From positions 496,001 to 560,000 of the forward strand of contig JAVJTA010000017.1 of the NCBI GenBank assembly GCA_040219135.1: 64,000 nucleotides of DNA. Reading direction: 5' to 3'. Numbering within the stretch: position 1 is the first letter of the stretch; every line of letters begins with the position of its first letter. The notes beneath the pieces were generated by a model that searched no databases, was not told the DNA's origin, and was given only the letters and a program-made list of their open reading frames with translations. Below are positions 1 to 7,045 of this stretch, piece by piece. The position numbers were made by a program, and so were the translations under genes. The stretch is from UBA7803 sp040219135 (GTDB taxonomy: Bacteria; Pseudomonadota; Gammaproteobacteria; Pseudomonadales; Azotimanducaceae).

Positions 1-124
1 CTCCATGCTGCGCCGACACCTCGTGCGTCATGGCTATGAGCCGAGCAGAGAGGTCGGTGTGTTCTACGAGAAGCCGACCAGGCGGCCCACACTTGAGGAC
101 AAACTTCGCTTACTCGATCGTGGT
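1..124. other. left edge, no recognisable gene
   Basis: A short plus-strand ORF (5-187) crosses this stretch, but it runs antisense to the integrase relic and has no convincing start context. On the minus strand the integrase similarity fades before this point. I see nothing I can name. Confidence 0.4.
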
Positions 125-547
125 CAGTCTGCTGTCGTCCCGCCTGCGCAACTCAGCCATGAACGCTCCAATCTCTTACCAGGGTAGGGCAAGGGTGGTG
201 GGCGACCTTGTGGGGCTTAGAAGGTCGAGCCAGCAGGTGCTCGTGGTTGTGGTTCCAGGCAGCCGGATTGTCGCCGGTGCGGTAGTCGCTCACCTTTGCC
301 CGCCATCACGGCTTCCATGCGTTGGCGAACTCGACGTGCGGTCTCCGTCTTCGTCGTCCGGATCGGCTCCAACACGTTCGCGACAATGGGCTAGCTCTAC
401 CTGATCCACGGGTAGGCTGCCAATCATCGGCGTGGTACCCATCTCGAGGGAGCTGACCCAATCCCGCGCGTGGCGGTCGGCATGTTTTCCAGGACGCTTC
501 AACCGCTTCACCTGGTAGGCGGCCAGGGCGGGAGCTTTCTTCGGCAT
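125..547 (-). pseudogene. decayed P4-type tyrosine recombinase (integrase) relic
   Basis: Read on the minus strand from the ATG at 547, the sequence starts MPKKAPALAAYQVKRLKRPG, the typical N-terminus of P4-type integrases (arm-binding DUF4102). It jumps at once to a core-binding-like stretch (HARDWVSSLE...PMIGSLPVDQVELAH). A normal integrase has roughly 80-100 more residues between these parts, so there is an internal deletion. The rest is spread over shifted frames: VLEPIRTTKTETARRVRQR, then YRTGDNPAAWNHNHEHLLA, then EIGAFMAELRRRDD. That requires at least three frameshifts, the first explained by one extra T after the codon for the last H. No catalytic R-H-R-Y domain follows. This is a non-functional remnant of a genomic island. 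The similarity is recalled from family knowledge; the frames were read directly. Confidence 0.8.
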
Positions 548-908
548 GTGGGAATCGAACCTCGTTACCCAAACTCCCGGCTGTACAATGAATTGGCGAA
601 TGGTTCCAACCGCTGTTCCCCGCAAGTTTGTCGAGGAAGGGAAAATGACGCTCAACACGCAGTCAGGACCACGATGGTTCCAACACACACCCTCTAGTTG
701 GGTGCAACAGGATGCTACGGGAAAGTACAAGAAAGTCGTGTAACTGTTTGATTGAGAACGAGTTAGTGATCCTGTATGCGACAGTCTGGGATTGCGTGGT
801 GGCACTTGGCGGGGCTATCAAAAATAGTGCTATAAAACAAACAGTCGTGTTGAGTCTCTCGAATTGGTCTAGAACCCACCTGACTCGCCGTGGCGGCTGG
901 GGGAAACG
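548..908. other. intergenic region upstream of the CoA-transferase gene
   Basis: About 360 bases without a supportable gene, visibly richer in A/T than the neighbouring coding DNA. An 11-base direct repeat (atggttccaac) occurs at 600-610 and 674-684. The only regulatory signal I can propose is the promoter at 806-836. No tRNA gene or intact attachment site is visible, although the integrase relic lies directly to the left. Confidence 0.5.
806..836 (+). promoter_or_regulatory. possible sigma70 promoter with extended -10
   Basis: TGCTATAAA (828-836) fits an extended -10 (TGnTATAAT). TTGGCG at 806-811 could serve as a weak -35 with a long 19-base spacer. It lies about 70 bases upstream of the CoA-transferase start. 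This is a pattern match only. Confidence 0.4.
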
Positions 909-2129
909 ATGACAGAAGGAACTCGCAGCGGGCCGCTCGCGGACCTGACCATCGTCGATTGCACGATGGCCCTGGCCGGACCGTTCGGCTCCGCCATTCT
1001 GGCGGATCTGGGTGCGGACGTGATCAAGATCGAGCCGCCCGCGGGCGACATGAGCCGGGGCACGCCGCCGCACCCGCCGGATTTCGCGACCCCGACTTCC
1101 GGTCGCCGGGCCGGTTGCGACTATGGCGGCTACTTCGCGAGCATCAACCGCAACAAGCGCTCCATCAAACTGGACCTCAAGGATCCAGCGGATCGCGAGA
1201 TCTTCCTCGGCATGTGCGAACGGGCGGACGCGGTGCTCGAGAACACCCGGGCCGGGGTCATGGACAGACTCGGCTGCGGCTACGAGACCGTGGCGGCGCG
1301 CAATCCGCGAATCGTCTATGCCGCGATCCGCGGGTTCGGCGATCCGCGCACCGGCGAGAGCCCGTACGTCGACTGGCCGGCGTTCGACATCGTCGCCCAG
1401 AGCATGGGCGGGCTTGCTCACATCACCGGCCCGGACTCCGGCACCGGATATCCGTGCGGGGCCAGCGTGGGCGATCTGTATCCCGGCACGCTGATGGCGC
1501 TCGGGGTGGTTGCCGCCGTGCATCACGCCCGGACCTCGGGACGTGGCCAGTTCGTCGACGTCGCCATGTACGACGCCATCACGTTCCTCTGCGAGACGGT
1601 GGTGGCCAACTACGGCTACGACCGGGTGTCGCTCGGACCGCGGGACTCCGGGCATCCAAATCTCTGCCCGTTCGACATCTATCCCGCCGCAGACGGCTCG
1701 GTGGCCATAGCCGCGCCCCGGCCGAAGCAGTGGGAGGCGCTGTGCGCCGCCATGGGCCGACCGGATCTGATCGACGATGAACGCAGCCGTGACGTGCGGG
1801 CGCGTTCGGCGCATCGCGAGTTCGTCAACGCGGCCATTGAATCCTGGGCGGCGACGCGAACCCGGGCCGACGTGATGTCAGCCCTGGGCGGCGAGGTGCC
1901 GTGCGGTCCGGTGAACACCGCGGCGGACCTGTTCGCCGATCCGCATCTCAAGGCACGCAACATGATCTGCGAGGTGGCGCTGCCGGGAGACAACCCTCGG
2001 GTCAGCCTCGCGGGCCCGCCGCTGAAGTTCTCTGCCACGCCCACCGACATCTACCGGCGGGCGCCATGTCTCGACGAGCATCGCGCGGAGATTCTGGCGC
2101 AGTTCGGCATTGCCGCCAACGACGGCTGA
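909..2129 (+). CDS. CaiB/BaiF family (type III) CoA-transferase
   Basis: A 406-residue member of the class III CoA-transferases, which move CoA between carboxylic acids through an aspartyl-CoA intermediate. Seen: the N-terminal Rossmann-like segment (LADLGADVIKIEPPAGD), the NRNKRSIKLDLKDPADREIF block, and the GASVGDLYPG motif whose Asp189 matches the catalytic aspartate. The length is normal and GGGGA lies just before the ATG. The substrate cannot be deduced; carnitine-, formyl- and succinyl-type transferases all look like this. It precedes two glycosyltransferase-like genes with only 10 bases to the first, so the three are probably co-transcribed, but no shared pathway is evident. Confidence 0.9.
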   Translation: MTEGTRSGPLADLTIVDCTMALAGPFGSAILADLGADVIKIEPPAGDMSRGTPPHPPDFATPTSGRRAGCDYGGYFASINRNKRSIKLDLKDPADREIFLGMCERADAVLENTRAGVMDRLGCGYETVAARNPRIVYAAIRGFGDPRTGESPYVDWPAFDIVAQSMGGLAHITGPDSGTGYPCGASVGDLYPGTLMALGVVAAVHHARTSGRGQFVDVAMYDAITFLCETVVANYGYDRVSLGPRDSGHPNLCPFDIYPAADGSVAIAAPRPKQWEALCAAMGRPDLIDDERSRDVRARSAHREFVNAAIESWAATRTRADVMSALGGEVPCGPVNTAADLFADPHLKARNMICEVALPGDNPRVSLAGPPLKFSATPTDIYRRAPCLDEHRAEILAQFGIAANDG

Positions 2130-2139
2130 ATCGGGGCCC

Positions 2140-2847
2140 ATGCCGGCAGCAGAGGCGCCGCGACTGTCGGTGATCATACCGGTGCGCAACGATGCCGAGG
2201 TGCTTGGCCGGCTGCTGGCCGAGCTCGATCCGCCGAGCCATCCGACCATGGAGGTTCTGGTGGTGGACGGCGGCAGTGATGACGATCCCGCAAAGCATGC
2301 GGTGCACTCGCGTACCCGCCTGATCCGCACCGAGCGCGGCCGCGGCCAGCAGCTCGCCGCCGGCGTAGCGGCGGCGCGGGGCACCTGGCTGTGGCTGCTG
2401 CATGCGGACTCGAGCGCCGTAGCCGCGCCGCTCGACTATCTGCTGGCGCTGACGGGCACATCGGCGGACGCGGCACATCCAGCCTGGGGTCGGTTCGGCG
2501 TCGCGTTTCAGCCGGGCAATTCGGCGCTCGGTCTGGTGGCGTTCATGATGAATCAGCGGTCCCGTCTGACCGGCATCTGCACCGGCGATCAGGGTGTATT
2601 CGTTCACCGCGATCTGCTCGCGCGCGCGGGCGGCGTGCCGCCGCAGTCGCTGATGGAGGACATCGAGCTGAGCCGACGCCTGAAACGCCTGGCCCGACCT
2701 CTGGCCCGCGCGGAAACGCTCACGAGCTCGTCGCGGCGCTGGCACCGCCGGGGTATCGTCAGAACCGTTCTCGGCATGTGGCTCTATCGCCTGCGCTACT
2801 GGTTTGGTGCCGACCCGGAGGACCTGGCGCGGGAGTACTACCGGTGA
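2140..2847 (+). CDS. family 2 glycosyltransferase, TIGR04283 type
   Basis: A 235-residue GT-A fold protein. Seen: RLSVIIPVRNDAEVL at the N-terminus, the VVDGGSDDD nucleotide-sugar loop, GRGQQLAAGVAAARG, LLHADS (a DxD-like motif) and the EDIELSRRLKR block. This combination is typical of the 'rSAM/selenodomain-associated transferase 2' family (TIGR04283). An in-frame start at 2110 would overlap the upstream gene; the ATG at 2140, preceded by CGGGG, is preferred. It overlaps the next gene by 4 bases, implying translational coupling. Acceptor and donor are unknown. Confidence 0.85.
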   Translation: MPAAEAPRLSVIIPVRNDAEVLGRLLAELDPPSHPTMEVLVVDGGSDDDPAKHAVHSRTRLIRTERGRGQQLAAGVAAARGTWLWLLHADSSAVAAPLDYLLALTGTSADAAHPAWGRFGVAFQPGNSALGLVAFMMNQRSRLTGICTGDQGVFVHRDLLARAGGVPPQSLMEDIELSRRLKRLARPLARAETLTSSSRRWHRRGIVRTVLGMWLYRLRYWFGADPEDLAREYYR

Positions 2848-3452
2848 GTACGGTGCTTTGCATCTTCACCCGGGAGCCGGTGCTCGGCGCGGTGAAGCGT
2901 CGACTTGCGGCGGACATCGGCGATGCGGCAGCTTTCGATGCCCACAAACGGCTGCTCGACGACACGCTCGAGCGACTCGCGAACGTGGAGGGAATGGTCA
3001 GCGAGCTGTGGGTGGCGGGTTCCGCGGCCGCGATGGCCGACCAGGTCCCGCCCGGCATCGCGGCGTTGCGCGAACAGTGCCCGGGCGACCTGGGAGTGCG
3101 TATGAGCGATGCGCTGGCCACCAGCCTGATCCGTGCACCGCGTGCTCTGGTGGTCGGGTCCGATTGTCCGGGCATCGACGCCACGTACGTGAGTCTGGCC
3201 GCCGTTGCGCTCGCGAGCCACGATGTGGTGCTGGGCCCGGCCGAAGACGGAGGCTATGGCTTGATCGGCACCCGAGTGCGCGATCCGGCCGTCGTGAAAA
3301 CCTTGTTCCACGACATCCCCTGGGGCACCGACCGGGTGCTCGCTAGCACCCTGCACCGGGCGCGGGCGATGTCGCTCAGTGTGGATCTGCTACCGGAGAT
3401 CTGGGACGTCGACGATGTCGCAGGCTGGCGGCGATACCTCGACTCGCGCTAA
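2844..3452 (+). CDS. TIGR04282 (DUF2064) glycosyltransferase-like protein
   Basis: A 202-residue protein starting at GTG 2844, inside the stop of the previous gene (GTGA overlap). Seen: the N-terminal IFTREPVLGAVKRRLA (nucleotidyl/glycosyltransferase loop resembling the MobA/GT-A start), VVGSDCPGID, and LGPAEDGGYGLIGTR, the hallmark of the TIGR04282/DUF2064 family. This family is very often paired with TIGR04283 as 'rSAM/selenodomain-associated transferases 1 and 2', and the pair is reproduced here. The biochemical role is not established. It converges with a minus-strand gene ending 7 bases away. Confidence 0.85.
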   Translation: MSTVLCIFTREPVLGAVKRRLAADIGDAAAFDAHKRLLDDTLERLANVEGMVSELWVAGSAAAMADQVPPGIAALREQCPGDLGVRMSDALATSLIRAPRALVVGSDCPGIDATYVSLAAVALASHDVVLGPAEDGGYGLIGTRVRDPAVVKTLFHDIPWGTDRVLASTLHRARAMSLSVDLLPEIWDVDDVAGWRRYLDSR

Positions 3453-3458
3453 GGAAAC

Positions 3459-4211
3459 CTACCCGGTCCCTGTGCGGGCCGGGTCCAGGGCAGCGGGATC
3501 GGCATCCACCGGTGTCTCGTCACCGGCGGACTCGCCGGGCCCAGCGCCCGTTGCGCCAACGCCGTGCGCCGCGGTCTGAACATCGGCCAGCAGCGCATCG
3601 AGGGCAGCCTGGTCCAGATCGTCTTCGCCTTCTCCGGGCGCCGCGGCGGCGACGGACTGATGGGGCAGCTGCACGGGCGGCAGATCGATGTGGGAGGCCT
3701 GGTCCAGAGGCTGGAACACGTCGAACAGCTGGCGCACCGCGGGCAGGAAATCCGGCTGATCGGCGACCAGGAACATGGCCAGCTGCTGGCACTCGTGTCG
3801 GATCGATTGCCAGTGCTGCACCAACTCTGCTTCGGACAGCGTAGCGGCGCCATCGCCTGTGCCGTCCTGATCCGTCGCGGATCCATCGCTGCGCAGGAAC
3901 TCGCTGATCTGCAGGGTGAAGTCGGGGCTCGGCTGAATCTCGTTTTCGAGGACCAGGCGCCGCAGCGTGACGACGACGTCGTCTCCGCTCAGCGTCTTCG
4001 CGCGTTCCGCCAGAAGCTGCTCCGGAGTCGCCGTAGTCTCCATCTCGGAGAGCTTGCTCGTGACGTTGACCAGCTCCTCGTGGGCCTGGGAGCACAGCGA
4101 CAGCAGCTGATCGTTGCGCCGGTACAATCCGCGATTGCGCAGCAGCAGCGCGACAATGGCTGCGACCGCGAACACGCCGACCTGAATGAGAGTGAAAAGT
4201 TGCCAGCTCAT
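3459..4211 (-). CDS. single-pass membrane protein with a FliM-like xxDALL peptide, function unknown
   Basis: A 250-residue protein not assigned to a family. A single TM segment (about residues 8-25, rich in V, A, I and L) ends in basic residues. A predicted helical or coiled stretch follows (about 30-75), then an acidic, low-complexity C-terminal half. Near residues 199-212 it has LDQAALDALLADVQ, resembling the EIDALL element of FliM/FliN-type proteins. It lies 21 bases downstream of the YcgR-like gene on the same strand and next to a chemoreceptor, so a motility role is plausible. That is inferred from context only. Confidence 0.65.
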   Translation of the reverse strand: MSWQLFTLIQVGVFAVAAIVALLLRNRGLYRRNDQLLSLCSQAHEELVNVTSKLSEMETTATPEQLLAERAKTLSGDDVVVTLRRLVLENEIQPSPDFTLQISEFLRSDGSATDQDGTGDGAATLSEAELVQHWQSIRHECQQLAMFLVADQPDFLPAVRQLFDVFQPLDQASHIDLPPVQLPHQSVAAAAPGEGEDDLDQAALDALLADVQTAAHGVGATGAGPGESAGDETPVDADPAALDPARTGTG

Positions 4212-4232
4212 GAGAACGAGTATAGGTCGAGG

Positions 4233-4991
4233 TCAGGCTTTATGAGCCCGCACGGCGAGCTGAGAGACGTAGTGCTCCAACCGACGGCGGTCGCCGATGG
4301 TCATGTCCGCGAACTCGAGGCCGCAGATTGTGGTGCGCTGCGCCGGGTCCCAGGCGCAATGCCGAACCACGGCCGCAGTCGTGAATTCCAGCGAGCTGCT
4401 GATTCGGAGCTCACAGAACGCAAAGCGATCCTCCGGCTGCAGTGCCGGCAGGACCGCGCCGGGAAACGCAACGCGACAGCCTCCGACGGAAACGTCGATG
4501 ATTCTTCCGTGCAGTTCTGGATGGTCGGCATTCCCGCGGACGACCCGGACGATGCCCTCGTCGGGTTGGACACGCGGCGGCAGGGTGACACGCGCGTGGC
4601 GACGGCGGCGATGGCGCAGCAGGCGCTTCGGCAGATCGGCGCGGTAGTAGGGCAATCCACGCTCGGATTCGACGCCGGTGACGCGGCAGTCCTCACCGCA
4701 GACATAGAGGTCTTCGACCCGGGCGGAGAAGTTGAACCGCGTGCCCTTGCGCAGATGGGTCAGACCCTCCCGCGGGCGGATGTCTTCGAGCAGAAACTGC
4801 TGTCCGTCCAGGTCCAGCACGCGACCCCGGTAGGCGTTGTCGACGCCGCTGAAGCGCAGTTCCAGATCGGCGGAGTGATCGCGCAGCACCTTCAGAACGG
4901 GCAGGATGTCGGGGGTCCGGGTGAAGTACACGCCGCGACGACTATCGTCGTCGGATTCGCTGCCGGTCGTGTCCTTGAAGGCCAGCTTCAT
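4233..4991 (-). CDS. ycgR: YcgR-like PilZ protein, c-di-GMP-dependent flagellar brake
   Basis: 252 residues with the YcgR architecture. An N-terminal YcgR/PilZN domain (about 20-115, including the LEDIRPREG and RKGTRFNFSARV blocks) precedes a C-terminal PilZ domain (about 120-240). The c-di-GMP signature is intact: an RxxxR at residues 130-134 inside an arginine-rich run, and DxSxxG at 166-171 (DVSVGG). In enterobacteria YcgR loaded with c-di-GMP binds the flagellar motor and slows it. GGGGAG lies upstream of the start. No sigma28 site is visible in the 156-base gap before it. Confidence 0.85.
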   Translation of the reverse strand: MKLAFKDTTGSESDDDSRRGVYFTRTPDILPVLKVLRDHSADLELRFSGVDNAYRGRVLDLDGQQFLLEDIRPREGLTHLRKGTRFNFSARVEDLYVCGEDCRVTGVESERGLPYYRADLPKRLLRHRRRRHARVTLPPRVQPDEGIVRVVRGNADHPELHGRIIDVSVGGCRVAFPGAVLPALQPEDRFAFCELRISSSLEFTTAAVVRHCAWDPAQRTTICGLEFADMTIGDRRRLEHYVSQLAVRAHKA

Positions 4992-5147
4992 GTGTGCAGT
5001 TCTCCCCGCGGGGGCATGCGCCGAGGCTCCGCGGACGGCGGAGCGGACGGTCAGGAGTCTGCATCAGAAGCTGGATTCGCGTAACCGCCGTCTCCGGCAA
5101 TTGTGACCCGGATCACGCGTCCCGCGGTCGCAACGTGGAAGCGGTGC

Positions 5148-6884
5148 TCAGAACTCCTCCCACTCGGCATCGTCGGTCCCCGTCGCGGCGCGGGCGGTGG
5201 CGGATGCTGCCGTGGGGGCGCTGCGTCGGTCTCTGCCGGGGCCGGTCCAGGGGCGGTTGGCGCCTCGCCGCTCCACCGGCAGGGCTGCTGCGGTCACCTC
5301 CCGGGGTCGCGCTGCCGCGCCGGCGCTGCTGGCGTCGCTGCTTACCCGGTACTGGCTGACAAGCTGGTGCAGGCTGTTCGCCAGGTCGGCCTGGGCCTGG
5401 CTCGACGCGGTGGCCTCCTCGACCATGGCCGCATTCTGCTGGGTCAGCTCGTCGAGCTGCATCACCGCCCGGTTCACCTCTTCGATGCCGCACGACTGCT
5501 CCTCGCTGGCGGCAGCGATCTCGGCGACGATCTCGGTGACTTTACTGACCCGCTCGATGATTTCGTTCAGAGTGAGACCCGAGTGCTCCACCAGCGTGGT
5601 GCCCTGGTTCACCTTTTCGACGGAGTCCTGGATCAGCGCCTTGATCTCCTTCGCGGCGCTTGCGGAGCGCTGGGCGAGGTTGCGTACCTCGGTGGCGACG
5701 ACGGCGAATCCGCGACCCTGCTCCCCCGCCCGGGCGGCTTCGACGGCGGCATTCAGGGCCAGGAGATTGGTCTGGAAGGCGATCTCGTCGATCACGCCGA
5801 TGATGTCCGCCACCTGCTTCGACGACTCGTTGATATCGTTCATGGCGGTGACGGCGCTGGAAACGACCATACCGCCTTTCTCGGCGGAGTCACGCGCTTC
5901 GCCCGCGAGGTGGTTGGCATGGCTGGCGTTCTCGGCGCTCTGGCGCACTGTGGCGGTCATCTGTTCCATGGCCGAGGCGGTCTGCTCGAGAGACGACGCC
6001 TGTTCTTCCGTGCGTTGCGACAGGCTGACGTTACCGGCCGCGATCTGGCGGGCCTCGGACGCCACCGTCAGGCTGGATTCGGTGACCTCCTGCACGAGCT
6101 GGCGCAGGCGGTCGCTCATGCGCTGCATCGCGTCGAGCAGCCCGCCGATCTCGTCGTCACTGTGGGGTTCGATCCGGTCGGTGAGATCACCCCGGGCGAT
6201 GTTGTCGGCGACGCGCACCGCTTCGCTGAGAGGTACCATGATCGCGCGCATGATCATCGAGCCCACCATGACGGCGAGCAGAATGGCGATGAGCACCGCG
6301 GCAACCGTGATTCCGCGAATCATGGTGAACAGTCCGGTCGCCTCCTCGTAGTCCCGCTGAGCCTGATCCACCTGATAGGCCATGAGCCGGTCGGCGGCGT
6401 TGAGCACCGGTTCGAAGGCGGGATCCATGACCTCGAAGGCGATCTTGAACGCTTCTTCGAGGCGTCCCGCCTGCAGTCCGGCGATGGTCGGGTTGAGGCC
6501 CTGTTCGATGAAAACCTGGCGGCTCGCTTCGAAGTTGTCGGCCATCTGCCGTTCCACCGATCCGAGGTCTCGGTCCACATAGGCCTGCCACAGCTGACTC
6601 GCGCGCTGTCGGTTCTCGGCGACCAGGCCGGCCTTGCTGCGGATGACGGCTGGCGATGGATCGTTGACGGCGTCGAAGACCAGCATGCGGTTGCGCATTA
6701 CCAGCGCTCTGATGTCGGCGATCTGGCCGCTAGGTACCGTCCGACTCTGATGCACGAGGAGCAGATCCTCATTGCTCCGGTTCATACCGTAGATGCCCAG
6801 ACTGCCGATGGCCATGAGCATGAGCGAGAGGAACGCCAGCAGCGTGATCAGGCGACCCTTGATCGTCATGGCCTTCCGCAACAT
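5148..6884 (-). CDS. methyl-accepting chemotaxis protein with C-terminal CheR/CheB tether
   Basis: A 578-residue chemoreceptor. TM1 lies at about residues 12-33 and a periplasmic four-helix-bundle-type sensor (about 35-188) follows. TM2 is at about 189-212, then HAMP, then the conserved signalling hairpin (IDEIAFQTNLLALNAAVEAA, then GRGFAVVATEVRNLAQRS). After a Pro/Ala-rich linker it ends in EWEEF, which fits the aromatic-xx-aromatic pentapeptide (NWETF in E. coli Tar/Tsr) that docks CheR and CheB. The start at 6884 is supported by GAGGAGG 7 bases upstream; a longer in-frame start at 7025 would add 47 residues lacking receptor features. A sigma28 site sits 66 bases upstream. The ligand is unknown. 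Confidence 0.92.
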   Translation of the reverse strand: MLRKAMTIKGRLITLLAFLSLMLMAIGSLGIYGMNRSNEDLLLVHQSRTVPSGQIADIRALVMRNRMLVFDAVNDPSPAVIRSKAGLVAENRQRASQLWQAYVDRDLGSVERQMADNFEASRQVFIEQGLNPTIAGLQAGRLEEAFKIAFEVMDPAFEPVLNAADRLMAYQVDQAQRDYEEATGLFTMIRGITVAAVLIAILLAVMVGSMIMRAIMVPLSEAVRVADNIARGDLTDRIEPHSDDEIGGLLDAMQRMSDRLRQLVQEVTESSLTVASEARQIAAGNVSLSQRTEEQASSLEQTASAMEQMTATVRQSAENASHANHLAGEARDSAEKGGMVVSSAVTAMNDINESSKQVADIIGVIDEIAFQTNLLALNAAVEAARAGEQGRGFAVVATEVRNLAQRSASAAKEIKALIQDSVEKVNQGTTLVEHSGLTLNEIIERVSKVTEIVAEIAAASEEQSCGIEEVNRAVMQLDELTQQNAAMVEEATASSQAQADLANSLHQLVSQYRVSSDASSAGAAARPREVTAAALPVERRGANRPWTGPGRDRRSAPTAASATARAATGTDDAEWEEF

Positions 6885-6949
6885 CGAACCTCCTCGTCGT
6901 TTCGTGGTGCCGGATCCCGCGCTGCAGACCGGCACCGCCGCAGGTACAG

Positions 6950-6976
6950 CTATCGGCGGCCGGCCAGCGAACTTGA
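6950..6976 (-). promoter_or_regulatory. sigma28 (FliA) promoter of the chemoreceptor gene
   Basis: On the minus strand: TCAAG, 14 bases, GCCGATAG. The -10 is perfect for FliA promoters and the -35 differs by one base from TAAAG. It points at the chemoreceptor start at 6884, and its spacing equals that of three other sites in this window. Confidence 0.75.
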
Positions 6977-7045
6977 ACGGCAGCGCGGCGACCCGGTCCG
7001 GCGCGGGTGCTGGACTACACTCCAAGTCTAGAAGAAGGTTTCGAA

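Noticed and set aside
5..187. Short plus-strand ORF whose FYEKPT stretch recalls ribosomal protein bS21.
   Set aside because: Only a few residues match, the spacing needs a gap, and part of the ORF is antisense to the integrase relic; treated as chance.
545..575. GGTTCGATTCC on the minus strand just before the integrase relic, resembling a tRNA T-loop and hence an att site.
   Set aside because: The flanking bases do not form a T-stem or acceptor stem and no CCA or anticodon arm is present.
600..684. 11-base direct repeat atggttccaac, 74 bases apart.
   Set aside because: Too short and without inverted ends or a transposase to support a mobile element; kept only as a remark in the intergenic entry.
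5103..7031. Plus-strand 642-codon open frame opposite the chemoreceptor gene.
   Set aside because: Shadow of GC-biased codons; the minus strand encodes an unmistakable chemoreceptor.
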